Origin: DAIRDK01 sp035403225 | GTDB taxonomy: Bacteria > Bacteroidota > Bacteroidia > Bacteroidales > FEN-979 | Reading direction: 5' to 3' | NCBI GenBank assembly: GCA_035403225.1 | Contig: DAONET010000023.1 | Coordinates: 1 to 38,487, forward strand | DNA: 38,487 nt | Translations under genes and position numbers: made by a program | Notes under the pieces: model-generated | What the model saw: the letters and a program-made list of their open reading frames with translations, nothing else | Databases searched by the model: none | Told to the model about the DNA's origin: nothing | Shown here: one piece after another, positions 1 to 8,669 of the stretch | Layout: each line of letters begins with the position of its first letter | Position numbering within the stretch: position 1 is the first letter of the stretch

Positions 1-275
1 ATCCATTCCTGAGAGAAGGAGTGGAAGGGGATTGCTAAAAAAATAATTAAACAAAACTTTTTCATTGGTATAATTATCCTAAAAGTGTTGCGGGTGTTAA
101 ACAGTATTAGATAAATATACAGATAGGAATAATTTTTGTTGAATGGTTCTGAAATAATGAATAAGAACCACACAATCTGAAATATTACTGATAAATGTAA
201 ATATTTTTTCTAAGTAAATGAAAAATTTTTTTCAACATGGATTGTGTTTATTGATGTATGTTTTTTATATCCTCT

Positions 276-436
276 CCCTAGCCCTCTCCTTGCGAGCAAG
301 GCGAGGGGACACGTTCACCGGAACAGCTAATTTTTTATTAACCCTTTGGGATTCGTTTATACAAATGGTTCGGTGCTCTGCACCTTTTGTTGTGTTAATC
401 ATGCCTTTTCTACAAATGGTTCGGTGCTACGCACCT
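276..436. repeat. 161-bp direct repeat, copy 1
   Basis: By eye this is identical base for base to 582-742, with a constant offset of 306 bases and flanks that diverge at both ends. The unit contains a hairpin at 282-307 (arms CCCTC/GAGGG and CCTTGC/GCAAGG). It also contains two related submotifs beginning ACAAATGGTTCGGTGCT, at 361 and 412, each with a GGTGC-3 nt-GCACC hairpin. Such palindrome-rich intergenic units are typical of REP/MITE-like repeats. No transposase is present. Whether the family is dispersed in the genome cannot be seen here. Confidence 0.9.
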
Positions 437-472
437 TGTGTTTTTAAGGGGTTGGGGGATTCTTTTCTGTAA

Positions 473-492
473 GGACAGGCCATGGCCTGTCC
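473..492. repeat. 20-bp perfect palindrome
   Basis: A perfect self-complementary sequence (GGACAGGCCATGGCCTGTCC) lies between the two 161-bp repeats. It is related to the longer palindrome at 520-547: both centre on CCATGG and both are followed by CTAC. Likely a short dispersed palindromic element; function unknown. Confidence 0.8.
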
Positions 493-519
493 CTACCAAT
501 CATACCCGTGGTTGCAACC

Positions 520-547
520 GTAGGGACACGCCATGGCGTGTCCCTAC
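520..547. repeat. 28-bp perfect palindrome
   Basis: A perfect 28-bp palindrome with arms GTAGGGACACGCCA and TGGCGTGTCCCTAC. It is a diverged sibling of the palindrome at 473-492 and sits in the spacer between the two 161-bp repeats. It would fold into a 14-bp cruciform arm or RNA stem on either strand. Confidence 0.85.
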
Positions 548-581
548 CAGCGTTGCGGTGTTTTTATTACAAATATCTTCC

Positions 582-742
582 CCCTAGCCCTCTCCTTGCG
601 AGCAAGGCGAGGGGACACGTTCACCGGAACAGCTAATTTTTTATTAACCCTTTGGGATTCGTTTATACAAATGGTTCGGTGCTCTGCACCTTTTGTTGTG
701 TTAATCATGCCTTTTCTACAAATGGTTCGGTGCTACGCACCT
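582..742. repeat. 161-bp direct repeat, copy 2
   Basis: Second copy of the unit at 276-436, with no difference noticed over its length, which suggests recent duplication or gene conversion. It begins at CCCTAGCCC and ends at GCACCT, followed at once by unrelated AT-rich inverted-repeat DNA. Confidence 0.9.
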
Positions 743-753
743 GAAAATCAAAG

Positions 754-819
754 GCGAAATGTGATGTGCGAAATGTGATATCGGTTTCCTTACATTTCAC
801 ATTTTGCATTTCACATTTG
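754..819. repeat. Imperfect AT-rich inverted repeat
   Basis: Two roughly 26-base arms (about 754-779 and 792-819) are imperfectly complementary. Each is built from two AAATGTGA-like or TTTCACATTT-like units, so the region is both an inverted and an internally repeated sequence. It adjoins the end of the second 161-bp repeat. It could be a terminus of a decayed element, or a bidirectional stem; no T-run follows. Confidence 0.6.
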
Positions 820-945
820 ACAATGTGATTCGCAGGAGCCGGAGTACTTCAGGAATCTGAGGGTACATGCGGCTCCCGCGGATGGATGACAACACAGAAA
901 ATTATGGTTGATGAACGATTTCGTTCAATCGAAGAAGCGTTATTA

Positions 946-3276
946 TCACTGTTTGGGTAAATCGATGACCACCTTTTCCAGATCTCCGCTGAACCGATTG
1001 TTCCGGCCGTATTCCTTAGAGACCGGGCTTCCTGTATCCATCCCTATGTCCATCGTTTCTGAAAGGGAAATCCCGGAAGGTATGATCCTGTCAATCTTTC
1101 CTTCCCCCACTTTTTTACCATTGACAAACAGCTCAACCACACCGGTCATCAGGGGTCTGTTCGCCGTATAAACGGCTTTCAGTTCAACAGGACCCGCAGG
1201 CAGGGTGGAATTGGAAACGACCTGGTAATGTTCTTCGTTGTAAGCATTATACTCATAGTACAGCTTGTTGTTTTTCACAAAGAACGTGTATCCTGAGTAA
1301 ATCCCGCCGTGGGCGATCAGCACACCTGAACTGTTGTTGTCGACCGTTGCGTAGGCAGTGATGGTGTGATTCCTGTTTTTAATGGGTGGAGAAAAAGCGT
1401 CGGGGATCCTGATCGCGCCGGGTGGAAAATAGATATATTTTTCCCGAATCGGTGCATAATGCTCATTGGCTTTTGCACCTCTCATGATAATGTCGTCATA
1501 CAACGGATAGACGTTGTATTTGACTGCCTCGATATCCCACTCTGAGATGAGCTCTTTCACCTTTTCCGGATATTTGTCTGCGAGGTTGTTCGACTCGGAA
1601 AAGTCTTCAGCCACATTGTACAGTTCCCAGACATCATTCTCAAAGGGGCTGACCTTATTTCCAATCCAGGGCATCCGGTCGCCGTGGACGGTCACCACTT
1701 TCCATCCGTCAAGGTACATGGCCCGGTTTCCGTACAGTTCATAATATTGCCGTACATGCCGTTCGGGAGCTGTTTTATCGTTGAATGCGTAGACCATGCT
1801 GGTGCCTTCCAGGGGTATCTGTTCGATGCCGTCGATCTGTTCCTGAAACTTTATACCGGTTGCCTCCAGGATGGTTGGCACGATATCGATGATATGGGCA
1901 TACTGCATCCGGATTCCGCCTTTTTCCTGAATTCCCTTTGGCCAGTGGATCACCAGCGGATCAGTTTGTCCTCCCCTGTGCACGATCTGCTTGAAATATT
2001 TAAAAGGCGTGTTCCCTGCCCATGCCCAGCCTGCGTGATAATGATTGTCGGTTGCTTCCGACCCCCATTGATCATATCTTTTATAGTTCTCTTCGAAATT
2101 GGTTTGGGCAATTCCATTCAGAAAAATTACTTCGTTATGGGAACCAGCCAGTCCTCCTTCTGCGCTGGCTCCGTTATCGGAAGCAACAATGATCAGGGTA
2201 TTATCCAGTTTTCCCAGCCGCTCAAGCGTTTGAACAACTCTTCCGATTTGCTCGTCGACATGGGACAATTGTCCGGCAAAAGCTTCCATTTGTCTGGCGT
2301 ACATCTTTTTTTCCTTTTCGCTCAGACTCTCCCATGCGGGAATCTCGGGACGCCTTTCCGTAAGTTTTGTTCCCTGGGGAATGACTCCCATCTCCAGTTG
2401 CCGCTGATAGATCATCTCCCGGGCCTTGTCCCAACCCATGTCAAATTTGCCTTTGAACCGTTCAATGTATTCCGGTGGAGCGTGGTGCGGGGCGTGCATG
2501 GCTCCGGAGGCCCAGAACATGAAGAATGGTTTGTTGGGGTCGAGGGAGACTTGCCCTGTCAGGTAATAGATGGCTTTATCCGCCAGGTCTTTGGAGAGAT
2601 GATAATCCGGGTCATTCATAGAGGGTTCGATGGGTTCATGACCCGCGTACATGACCGGGGTGAAGTTGTTGATGTCGGCGCTCATGAATGTATAAGTGTG
2701 ATCAAACCCATCCTGTGTGGGCCAGTACTTGAAGGGCCCCAGCTGGTGTACCTGAAAGCATGGGGTATGATCCCACTTTCCCAAAGCATACGTGGTATAC
2801 CCTTCATCTCTGGCGAGTCTGGCCACTTCCTGGGCGCTGTAGGGAACCCTTCCCGCATAACCGGGAAATCCCATCGCTGTGAGAGCGTGTGAGCCCAATC
2901 CGACCGAGTGATGATTTCTACCGGTCAGCAGGCAGGCCCTCGAAGGCGAACTCAGTGCCGTCGTGTGGAAGTTGGTAAAGCGCAATCCGTTGGCTGCCAG
3001 TTTATCGATGTTTGGCGTTGGAACCAGGCCGCCAAAACAGCCCAGCTGCCCATAACCCACATCGTCGAGAAGAAAGATGACGACGTTGGTTTCATTACCT
3101 GTGAAGGTGGGCTCCACAGGCCAGTCTTCGATCGACTCCTGGAAAGTTTTTCCGATTTTCCCCTGAAAACCGGCCATTCGCGGATCCTGGGCCTGGTCAT
3201 TCTTTTGGGCATAAGAACTTGCCAGAATAGACAGGGCACCCATGGTCAATAATGGAATTTTTTGATGCTGTTTCAT
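946..3276 (-). CDS. Exported arylsulfatase, family S1, serine-type
   Basis: A sulfate-ester hydrolase of 776 residues. The start chosen is the ATG at 3276, which puts a signal peptide (MKQHQKIPLL then a hydrophobic stretch ending near SYAQ) at the N-terminus; the frame is open further upstream but that extension looks non-coding. The metal-binding DD lies at residues 71-72. The formylglycine signature SSPSRACLLTG starts at S109, so the residue to be modified is serine, which in this family implies activation by a radical SAM maturase of the anSME type; none is in the window. Residues from about 640 form a beta-rich C-terminal region like the LamG-like tail of the larger arylsulfatases of about 780 residues. 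No T9SS sorting domain or lipobox is seen, so periplasmic location is inferred. The substrate cannot be read from sequence. Confidence 0.9.
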   Translation of the reverse strand: MKQHQKIPLLTMGALSILASSYAQKNDQAQDPRMAGFQGKIGKTFQESIEDWPVEPTFTGNETNVVIFLLDDVGYGQLGCFGGLVPTPNIDKLAANGLRFTNFHTTALSSPSRACLLTGRNHHSVGLGSHALTAMGFPGYAGRVPYSAQEVARLARDEGYTTYALGKWDHTPCFQVHQLGPFKYWPTQDGFDHTYTFMSADINNFTPVMYAGHEPIEPSMNDPDYHLSKDLADKAIYYLTGQVSLDPNKPFFMFWASGAMHAPHHAPPEYIERFKGKFDMGWDKAREMIYQRQLEMGVIPQGTKLTERRPEIPAWESLSEKEKKMYARQMEAFAGQLSHVDEQIGRVVQTLERLGKLDNTLIIVASDNGASAEGGLAGSHNEVIFLNGIAQTNFEENYKRYDQWGSEATDNHYHAGWAWAGNTPFKYFKQIVHRGGQTDPLVIHWPKGIQEKGGIRMQYAHIIDIVPTILEATGIKFQEQIDGIEQIPLEGTSMVYAFNDKTAPERHVRQYYELYGNRAMYLDGWKVVTVHGDRMPWIGNKVSPFENDVWELYNVAEDFSESNNLADKYPEKVKELISEWDIEAVKYNVYPLYDDIIMRGAKANEHYAPIREKYIYFPPGAIRIPDAFSPPIKNRNHTITAYATVDNNSSGVLIAHGGIYSGYTFFVKNNKLYYEYNAYNEEHYQVVSNSTLPAGPVELKAVYTANRPLMTGVVELFVNGKKVGEGKIDRIIPSGISLSETMDIGMDTGSPVSKEYGRNNRFSGDLEKVVIDLPKQ

Positions 3277-3348
3277 TGTTTTTTGTTTTAAGGATGAATA
3301 ACTATATCGGGAGGGCGATAAGTTCCTGTTTTTCTGAAAATGCTCCAT

Positions 3349-3379
3349 GAAACATATTGACACGTAATATAATAACAAA
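3349..3379 (-). promoter_or_regulatory. Candidate promoter for the sulfatase gene
   Basis: Read on the minus strand, TTTG (3376-3379) is followed after 19 bases by TATGTTTC (3349-3356), one base off the Bacteroidota -7 consensus TAnnTTTG. This would give a leader of about 65 nt before the ATG at 3276. A second -7-like TATATTTG at 3392-3399 lacks a matching -33 element. Confidence 0.4.
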
Positions 3380-3616
3380 AATCCATGAAAGCAAATATAT
3401 TCCGAACATATTTTGATTTAGCGTGAGAAAATTTGGGTGAATAAAGAGATCAATCCGAAAACATTCATTACTCATACATTAATGGTTCCTCACACACTTC
3501 ACACTGAACGCGTTCATCCTTGACGACGGCAAAGCCGGTGTGCCTGGCTGGCGGCCTGTTATCCCTTCCCGGATAGGAGTTATTAGTGGGTGTTTTTGCC
3601 GTGTTTGTCTAAAAAA

Positions 3617-3648
3617 TTTGTCGCGTAATAGTATTGTGTGTATTTTTG
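3617..3648 (+). promoter_or_regulatory. Promoter of the efflux operon
   Basis: The -33 element TTTG (3617-3620) and the -7 element TATTTTTG (3641-3648) are separated by 20 bases, matching the known Bacteroidota promoter pattern (TTTG, 19-21 bases, TAnnTTTG). Transcription would begin a few bases downstream, inside the palindrome at 3649-3677. This is the only good promoter seen ahead of the four-gene efflux operon. Between the sulfatase start (3276) and this promoter I see no other gene. Confidence 0.65.
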
Positions 3649-3677
3649 TTGACAAATTTGTTAAACAAGTTTGTCAA
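3649..3677. promoter_or_regulatory. Probable TetR operator (29-bp palindrome)
   Basis: A nearly perfect inverted repeat with left arm TTGACAAATTTGTT and right arm AACAAGTTTGTCAA around a single central base. One mismatched pair (T at 3657 against G at 3669) breaks otherwise 14-bp arms. It starts right after the -7 element and ends one base before the GTG start of the tetR-family gene. Position and symmetry fit an operator at which the TetR-family protein represses its own operon; binding is inferred. Confidence 0.75.
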
Positions 3678-3678
3678 A

Positions 3679-4314
3679 GTGCCCGTAAAAGATTGTCAGA
3701 CAGAAAAACTGATCCTCGATACTGCGATGAAGATCTTCTTCGCAGAAGGGAGAATGCACGCGACGACTCAGGAAATCGCAGATGCAGCAGGTGTCAACAG
3801 GACATTAATCAACTATTATTTCGGATCAAAAAAAGAATTGTTTAACAAGCTGGTTAAACGGGTGAAAAAAGACTTTCCGGGAGATTCGGACCGGATTTTC
3901 ATGTCGGATCTTCCTTTTCGGGAAAAGACTGCCAGGTTTGTGGAAAATTTTCTGGACCGGTTATTAACTTACCCTTATCTGGAATCGTACCTGATGCTCA
4001 ACAGCCTTCGCGATCTGAATATACCCCGTTCATCGAAAATTCCTCAGGGTATTCAAAATGAAGCGACGTTACGTTATTTAAAGGAGATAGAGCAGGAGAT
4101 GAAGGAAGGGAGGATCCCGGAGGGGAACCCGGCTCATTTCCTGATCAACCTTTTCTCGCTGATCATTTATCCTTTTCTGGCAAGACCTTTGCAGATGCGC
4201 TTGTTGGACATGGATGAAAAAGATTATCAACAAATATTACAAGACCGAAAGAACATCATTTTAAAAACCGTGTTACCGGAAGACAAATATTTATCCAACG
4301 AAAACAATCAATAG
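3679..4314 (+). CDS. TetR/AcrR-family transcriptional repressor
   Basis: A 211-residue DNA-binding repressor, probably controlling the efflux genes behind it. The start is taken as GTG at 3679, directly after the operator palindrome. The frame extends upstream to a TTG at 3634, but that would place the promoter and operator inside the coding region, and the first ATG (3727) would remove the first helix of the DNA-binding domain. The helix-turn-helix lies at about residues 29-50 (TTQEIADAAGVNRTLINYYF), followed by the ligand-binding helical domain, which shows a RND-pump regulator-like length. The stop is 9 bases before the adaptor gene, so it is likely the first gene of a self-regulated operon. 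The inducing ligand is unknown. Confidence 0.9.
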   Translation: MPVKDCQTEKLILDTAMKIFFAEGRMHATTQEIADAAGVNRTLINYYFGSKKELFNKLVKRVKKDFPGDSDRIFMSDLPFREKTARFVENFLDRLLTYPYLESYLMLNSLRDLNIPRSSKIPQGIQNEATLRYLKEIEQEMKEGRIPEGNPAHFLINLFSLIIYPFLARPLQMRLLDMDEKDYQQILQDRKNIILKTVLPEDKYLSNENNQ

Positions 4315-4323
4315 ACGAGTACT

Positions 4324-5481
4324 ATGAAAATGCATAGAATCAACCTTCCTTTGTTCACCGTGATGGCCATCCTGCTGTTTTCATGCAGTGGTAGTAAAAA
4401 TGATCCTTCACGTGGCGATAAGGTCAAGGATTATCTTGTGCTGGCGTTAACCCCGAAGACAGTTACGGTGCATAACAATTTTCCGGCGACCATTGAAGGG
4501 CAGGAAGTGATCGAGATCCGGCCGATGATCAGCGGGTACATAAAAGAGATACTGGTCAGGGAAGGCGATCGGGTGAAACAGGGTCAGCTTTTATTCAGGA
4601 TCAGCAATCCGCAGTACGAGCAGGAGGTGAATACCGCCAAAGCCAGTGTTAACAGCGCCATGGCGGAAGTCAATACTGCCAAAATGGAAGTAGAGAAGGT
4701 GCGTCCGTTGGTAGAGAAGCAGATTGTGAGTAATTACCGGTTGACTTCAGCTCAGTTGGCATTGGAAGTAAAAGAGGCTGCCCTGGAGCAGGCCCGTGCC
4801 GCGTTGAACAATGCGCAGGTCAACCTGGGATATACCTCCATCCGGAGTCCGCGCGACGGGATGATCGGCACCATCCCTTATAAAACGGGAGCCCTGGTTG
4901 GCAGCGGAAGTGCAGAAGCGCTGACCACGCTTTCCGATACACGGAACATCTTTGCCTATTTTTCCTGGAATGAGAAGCAGTTGCTTGATTTTCTGACCGG
5001 CGCTCCGGGGACAACGATGGAAGAGAAGGTGAAAAGCCTGCCCGAAGTTTCTCTCATCCTGGCCAATAATACCGAATACCCGCTTAAAGGGAAAGTCGAG
5101 TTGGCCAGTGGCCTGATTTCCACCGAGACAGGATCGGCGATCCTGAAAGCGACCTTCGCCAACCCCGACGGGCTGATCAGAAGCGGATCAAGCGCCACCG
5201 TGAGCATCCCGGAAGTGAAAAGCAATGTGATGGTCGTCCCCCAGGGAGCAACCTATGAACTGCAGGACAAACGGTTTATTTATACCGTCGGAGCTGACAA
5301 CAAGGTGACGGCCACCGTGTTTACTTCCGTTCCCAGCGATAACGGGAAATTTTTCTTTGTTACCGACGGGTTGAAATCCGGCGAAAGGGTGGTGATTGAG
5401 GGTGTCGCTTCCTTGAAGGACGGCATGACCATCACTCCGAAAGATACCAATGCCGTGAGCTTTTATGGCGATCTTCATTAA
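4324..5481 (+). CDS. RND efflux periplasmic adaptor lipoprotein
   Basis: A 385-residue membrane fusion protein (HlyD/AcrA type) that bridges the inner-membrane pump and outer-membrane channel. The N-terminus is a lipoprotein signal with lipobox LFSC and acylated Cys21. The barrel-sandwich half beginning near residue 60 (RPMISGYIKEILVREGDRV) is followed by an alpha-helical hairpin rich in Ala and Glu (about 100-165), the second lipoyl half, and a beta-barrel with a C-terminal membrane-proximal domain. It is the second gene of the operon, 9 bases after the regulator and 29 bases before the pump. Confidence 0.93.
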   Translation: MKMHRINLPLFTVMAILLFSCSGSKNDPSRGDKVKDYLVLALTPKTVTVHNNFPATIEGQEVIEIRPMISGYIKEILVREGDRVKQGQLLFRISNPQYEQEVNTAKASVNSAMAEVNTAKMEVEKVRPLVEKQIVSNYRLTSAQLALEVKEAALEQARAALNNAQVNLGYTSIRSPRDGMIGTIPYKTGALVGSGSAEALTTLSDTRNIFAYFSWNEKQLLDFLTGAPGTTMEEKVKSLPEVSLILANNTEYPLKGKVELASGLISTETGSAILKATFANPDGLIRSGSSATVSIPEVKSNVMVVPQGATYELQDKRFIYTVGADNKVTATVFTSVPSDNGKFFFVTDGLKSGERVVIEGVASLKDGMTITPKDTNAVSFYGDLH

Positions 5482-5510
5482 TTCCATCATTATAAAGAAA
5501 GACTAGAAAG

Positions 5511-8500
5511 ATGTTCAGAAGATTCATCGAGCGTCCCGTTCTGAGTACGGTTATCTCCATCATCATTGTGATGCTGGGGATCCTGGGACTTGTCGAATTG
5601 CCCATCGAACAATATCCCGATATCGCTCCTCCTACCGTTCGTGTTTCGGCCAACTATTCCGGCGCCAATGCTGATGCAGTGCTGAACAGTGTGATCATTC
5701 CGCTTGAGGAGCAGATCAACGGGGTGGAAGGAATGAATTACATGACTTCCAGCGCTACCAATACCGGGAGCGGTTCGATCAACGTATATTTCAAGGTAGG
5801 CACGGATCCTGACATGGCCGCTGTGGAGGTGCAAAACAGGGTATCTGCGGCAGCCAAACTGCTTCCGGCAGAGGTGACAAGGGCAGGCGTGACCGTCAGA
5901 AAACAACAGGGCGGCATGCTGTTGATGGCGGCTTTGTACAGCGATAACCCGGCCTTTGATGAGTTGTTCCTTCAAAATTATGCAGAGATCAACATTATCC
6001 CGAAACTGAAAAGGGTCAGCGGAGTTGGTGATGCCTCTGCCTTTGGCGCCCTGACTTATTCCATGAGGATCTGGTTGAAACCCGATCAGATGGCAATTTA
6101 CGGGGTGATACCCGACGATATTACAGCGGCACTGAACGACCAGAGTGTGGAAGCATCACCGGGAAAATTCGGAGAGAGGGGAGACCAGAGTTTCCAGTAC
6201 GTGATCCGGTACACCGGTAAGCTGAAAACAGCCGAAGAGTTCGGTAATGTGATCATCAAAGCCCTGGATGACGGACAGTTTCTCCGGTTGAAAGATGTGG
6301 CCCGGGTTGAGCTGGGGGCTTTATCCTACAGCAGCGCCTTGCGCGTTGACGGGAAACCAGCCACGAATATCTCGGTCAGCCAGACATCCGGGTCCAATGC
6401 CCGGGACGTGATCAAAGAGTCGTTGAAAGTACTGGAGGAGGTCTCGAAATCGTTTCCCGAAGGCGTTCATTACGTCAATACGGTCAATGCCAATAAATTC
6501 CTGGATGAATCGATCTCGAAGATCCTCCGGACCTTACTGGAAGCCTTCCTGCTGGTGTTCATCGTCGTTTTCCTGTTCCTGCAGGATTTCCGGTCCACGC
6601 TGATCCCGGCCATCTCGGTGCCGGTAGCTATCGTGGGGACCTTCTTCTTCCTGTACCTGTTTAATTTCAGCATCAACCTGCTGACTCTTTTTGCCCTGCT
6701 GCTGGCCATCGGGATCGTGGTCGATGACGCCATTGTCGTCGTGGAAGCGGTCCATGCCAAACTCGACCAGGGGTATAAGTCGGCCCGTAAGGCTTCTATC
6801 GACGCCATGAATGAGATTTCCGTCGCCATCATCTCCATCACCCTGGTCATGGCATCGGTGTTCATCCCGGTGACGTTCATCACCGGCTCGTCGGGTGTCT
6901 TTTATAAACAGTTTGGGGTGACCCTGGCCATCGCCATCATCCTTTCCGCCATCAACGCACTGACGCTCAGTCCGGCGCTCGCCGCTCTGTTCCTGAAGCC
7001 GAAGTCCAAGGAGGGCCCGAAGAAGGGAGGCATTTACCGGTTTTATACGGTATTCAATATCGGGTTTGAGGCTTCCAAGAAAAAGTATATTCAGGCGGTT
7101 TCGTTCCTCTCGGGGAAAAAGTGGATCGTGCTTGTTGCCATTGTGGTGTTTGGCGGCTTGTTTGTGGGGTTGATGAAGACCACGCCGACGGGGTTTGTTC
7201 CCGAAGAAGACATGGGAACGCTCTTTGTCAACATCAGCCTGCCGCCTGCTTCATCGCTGGAACGTACTACCATGATCACGAATCAGGTGGACAGTATCGC
7301 CCGCAGTATCCCGGAGGTGAAGAGTGTGGTGAGAATGGTCGGAAATAACATGATGGCCGGAAGCGGCAGCTCATACGGAATGATCATTCTTGAGCTGCAA
7401 AACTGGAAAGACCGGAAGGGGGTGACGAACGTGGATGTCATTCGGAAACTGATGATGAAGACCTCGGGGATCAGGGATGCCAGCATCATGCCGTTTTCCA
7501 TGCCGACGATCATGGGATTCGGCATCAGCGGCGGCTTCTCATTCCAGCTTCAGGATAAAGGAGGCCATACGATTAATGAGTTTTACAAGGTTGCTCAGCA
7601 ATTCCTTGTCGCCCTGAACCAGCGGCCGGAGATACAGCAGGCTTATACCACCTTCAATCCGAACTTCCCACAGTACCTGCTCACGGTAAATGTCCCGAAG
7701 GTCAAACAGGCCGGGCTGACAGTCAGTTCCATCCTGTCGACCATGCAGGGTTATTTTGCCGGTGTGTATACCGATAACTTCAACCAGTACGGGAAGCAGT
7801 ACCGGATCATGTTACAGGCTGATGCAGCCTATCGTGCCAACCCGGAAGCCTTGAACAAGATCATGGTCCGCACCGGCAATGGCCAGATGGCCCCCATCAC
7901 TGAATTTATCACGATGACCAAAGTGTACGGGCCCGAGAGCATCTCGAGGTTCAACATGTTCACGGCCATTTCCGTCAACGGAGCTCCCAACAAGGGGTAT
8001 GGCTCGGGTGAGGCGATGGAAGCGATCAAGGAGGTGGCATCTCAGACGCTGCCGCAGGGGTATGGGTACGAGTTCTCGGGCGTCAGCCGCGAAGAGCAGA
8101 GCAGCAGCTCCCAGACGGTGTACATCTTCCTCCTCAGTGTATTGTTTGTCTATTTCCTCCTGAGCGCCCTCTACGAGAGTTACCTGCTGCCGTTGGCGGT
8201 GTTGCTTTCCCTGCCGGTAGGGTTGTCGGGGATCTTTGTTTTCGCCAAGGTCTTCGATATCAATAACAACATCTACATGCAGATCTCCATGATCATGCTG
8301 ATCGGGCTGCTGGCCAAGAACGCCATCCTGATCGTTGAATTCGCGGCAGCCAGGCGACGGAAAGGGATGCCGATCGTGACGGCTGCCATCGAAGGAGCCA
8401 AAGCCCGGTTGCGGCCTATCCTGATGACCTCCCTGGCCTTTATCTTCGGGATCATGCCCCTGATGTTCTCTGTCGGGGCCGGCGCCAACGGAAATCAATC

Positions 8501-8669
8501 CATCGGCTTCTCGGCCGTCGGCGGTATGTTGTTCGGCACCTTGTTCGGGATCCTGGTGATTCCGGTGCTGTTCATCATCTGTCAGACCATTCAGGAAAAA
8601 TTCAAAAAAGAAAAGGAACCGGAAGATGATGATGATACGCCCCCTGAATTAATTACTTCTCAACATTGA
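5511..8669 (+). CDS. RND multidrug efflux transporter, HAE1 family
   Basis: An inner-membrane proton-driven exporter of 1052 residues, the normal length for AcrB-type pumps. It has the internal duplication with two sets of six transmembrane helices and two large periplasmic loops. The proton-relay aspartates are seen as D405-D406 (VVDDAIVVVE) and the partner lysine as K936 (LLAKNAILIVEFA). The conserved periplasmic motif GFVPEEDMG lies after TM7. Substrates cannot be assigned, but HAE1 pumps usually handle hydrophobic or amphiphilic drugs, bile-like compounds or dyes. Its TGA overlaps the ATG of the channel gene (TGATG), implying translational coupling. Confidence 0.96.
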   Translation: MFRRFIERPVLSTVISIIIVMLGILGLVELPIEQYPDIAPPTVRVSANYSGANADAVLNSVIIPLEEQINGVEGMNYMTSSATNTGSGSINVYFKVGTDPDMAAVEVQNRVSAAAKLLPAEVTRAGVTVRKQQGGMLLMAALYSDNPAFDELFLQNYAEINIIPKLKRVSGVGDASAFGALTYSMRIWLKPDQMAIYGVIPDDITAALNDQSVEASPGKFGERGDQSFQYVIRYTGKLKTAEEFGNVIIKALDDGQFLRLKDVARVELGALSYSSALRVDGKPATNISVSQTSGSNARDVIKESLKVLEEVSKSFPEGVHYVNTVNANKFLDESISKILRTLLEAFLLVFIVVFLFLQDFRSTLIPAISVPVAIVGTFFFLYLFNFSINLLTLFALLLAIGIVVDDAIVVVEAVHAKLDQGYKSARKASIDAMNEISVAIISITLVMASVFIPVTFITGSSGVFYKQFGVTLAIAIILSAINALTLSPALAALFLKPKSKEGPKKGGIYRFYTVFNIGFEASKKKYIQAVSFLSGKKWIVLVAIVVFGGLFVGLMKTTPTGFVPEEDMGTLFVNISLPPASSLERTTMITNQVDSIARSIPEVKSVVRMVGNNMMAGSGSSYGMIILELQNWKDRKGVTNVDVIRKLMMKTSGIRDASIMPFSMPTIMGFGISGGFSFQLQDKGGHTINEFYKVAQQFLVALNQRPEIQQAYTTFNPNFPQYLLTVNVPKVKQAGLTVSSILSTMQGYFAGVYTDNFNQYGKQYRIMLQADAAYRANPEALNKIMVRTGNGQMAPITEFITMTKVYGPESISRFNMFTAISVNGAPNKGYGSGEAMEAIKEVASQTLPQGYGYEFSGVSREEQSSSSQTVYIFLLSVLFVYFLLSALYESYLLPLAVLLSLPVGLSGIFVFAKVFDINNNIYMQISMIMLIGLLAKNAILIVEFAAARRRKGMPIVTAAIEGAKARLRPILMTSLAFIFGIMPLMFSVGAGANGNQSIGFSAVGGMLFGTLFGILVIPVLFIICQTIQEKFKKEKEPEDDDDTPPELITSQH

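Larger units (their letters stand above)
1..945. other. Gene-free, repeat-rich intergenic region
   Basis: No convincing gene is present. Two open frames (218-472 and 533-778) exist only because the same 161-bp repeat is read in the same frame twice; they have no signal, domain or upstream context and are judged spurious. The first 275 bases are AT-rich with no recognisable feature. The rest holds a direct repeat in two copies, several perfect palindromes and an AT-rich inverted repeat, listed separately. The region follows the stop of the minus-strand sulfatase and may contain its transcription end, but no stem followed by a T-run was found. Confidence 0.75.

Noticed and set aside
276..742. 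Possible CRISPR array
   Set aside because: Only two long repeat copies, with spacer far too long and itself palindromic; no cas genes.
218..778. Two similar open frames giving nearly the same peptide (LSLRARRGDTFTGTAN region)
   Set aside because: They arise only from the two 161-bp direct repeats; no signal peptide, domain or ribosome site, and the DNA is palindromic intergenic repeat.
912..927. TGAACGA/TCGTTCA inverted repeat as the sulfatase terminator
   Set aside because: Only two unpaired central bases and no T-run on the minus strand; too weak to call.
3634..3678. N-terminal extension of the TetR-family protein from a TTG start
   Set aside because: It would code through the promoter -7 edge and the operator palindrome; the GTG at 3679 gives a normal TetR N-terminus.
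7812..8498. Minus-strand 228-codon frame inside the RND pump gene
   Set aside because: His/Gln/Asp-rich shadow frame opposite an intact, well-conserved pump.
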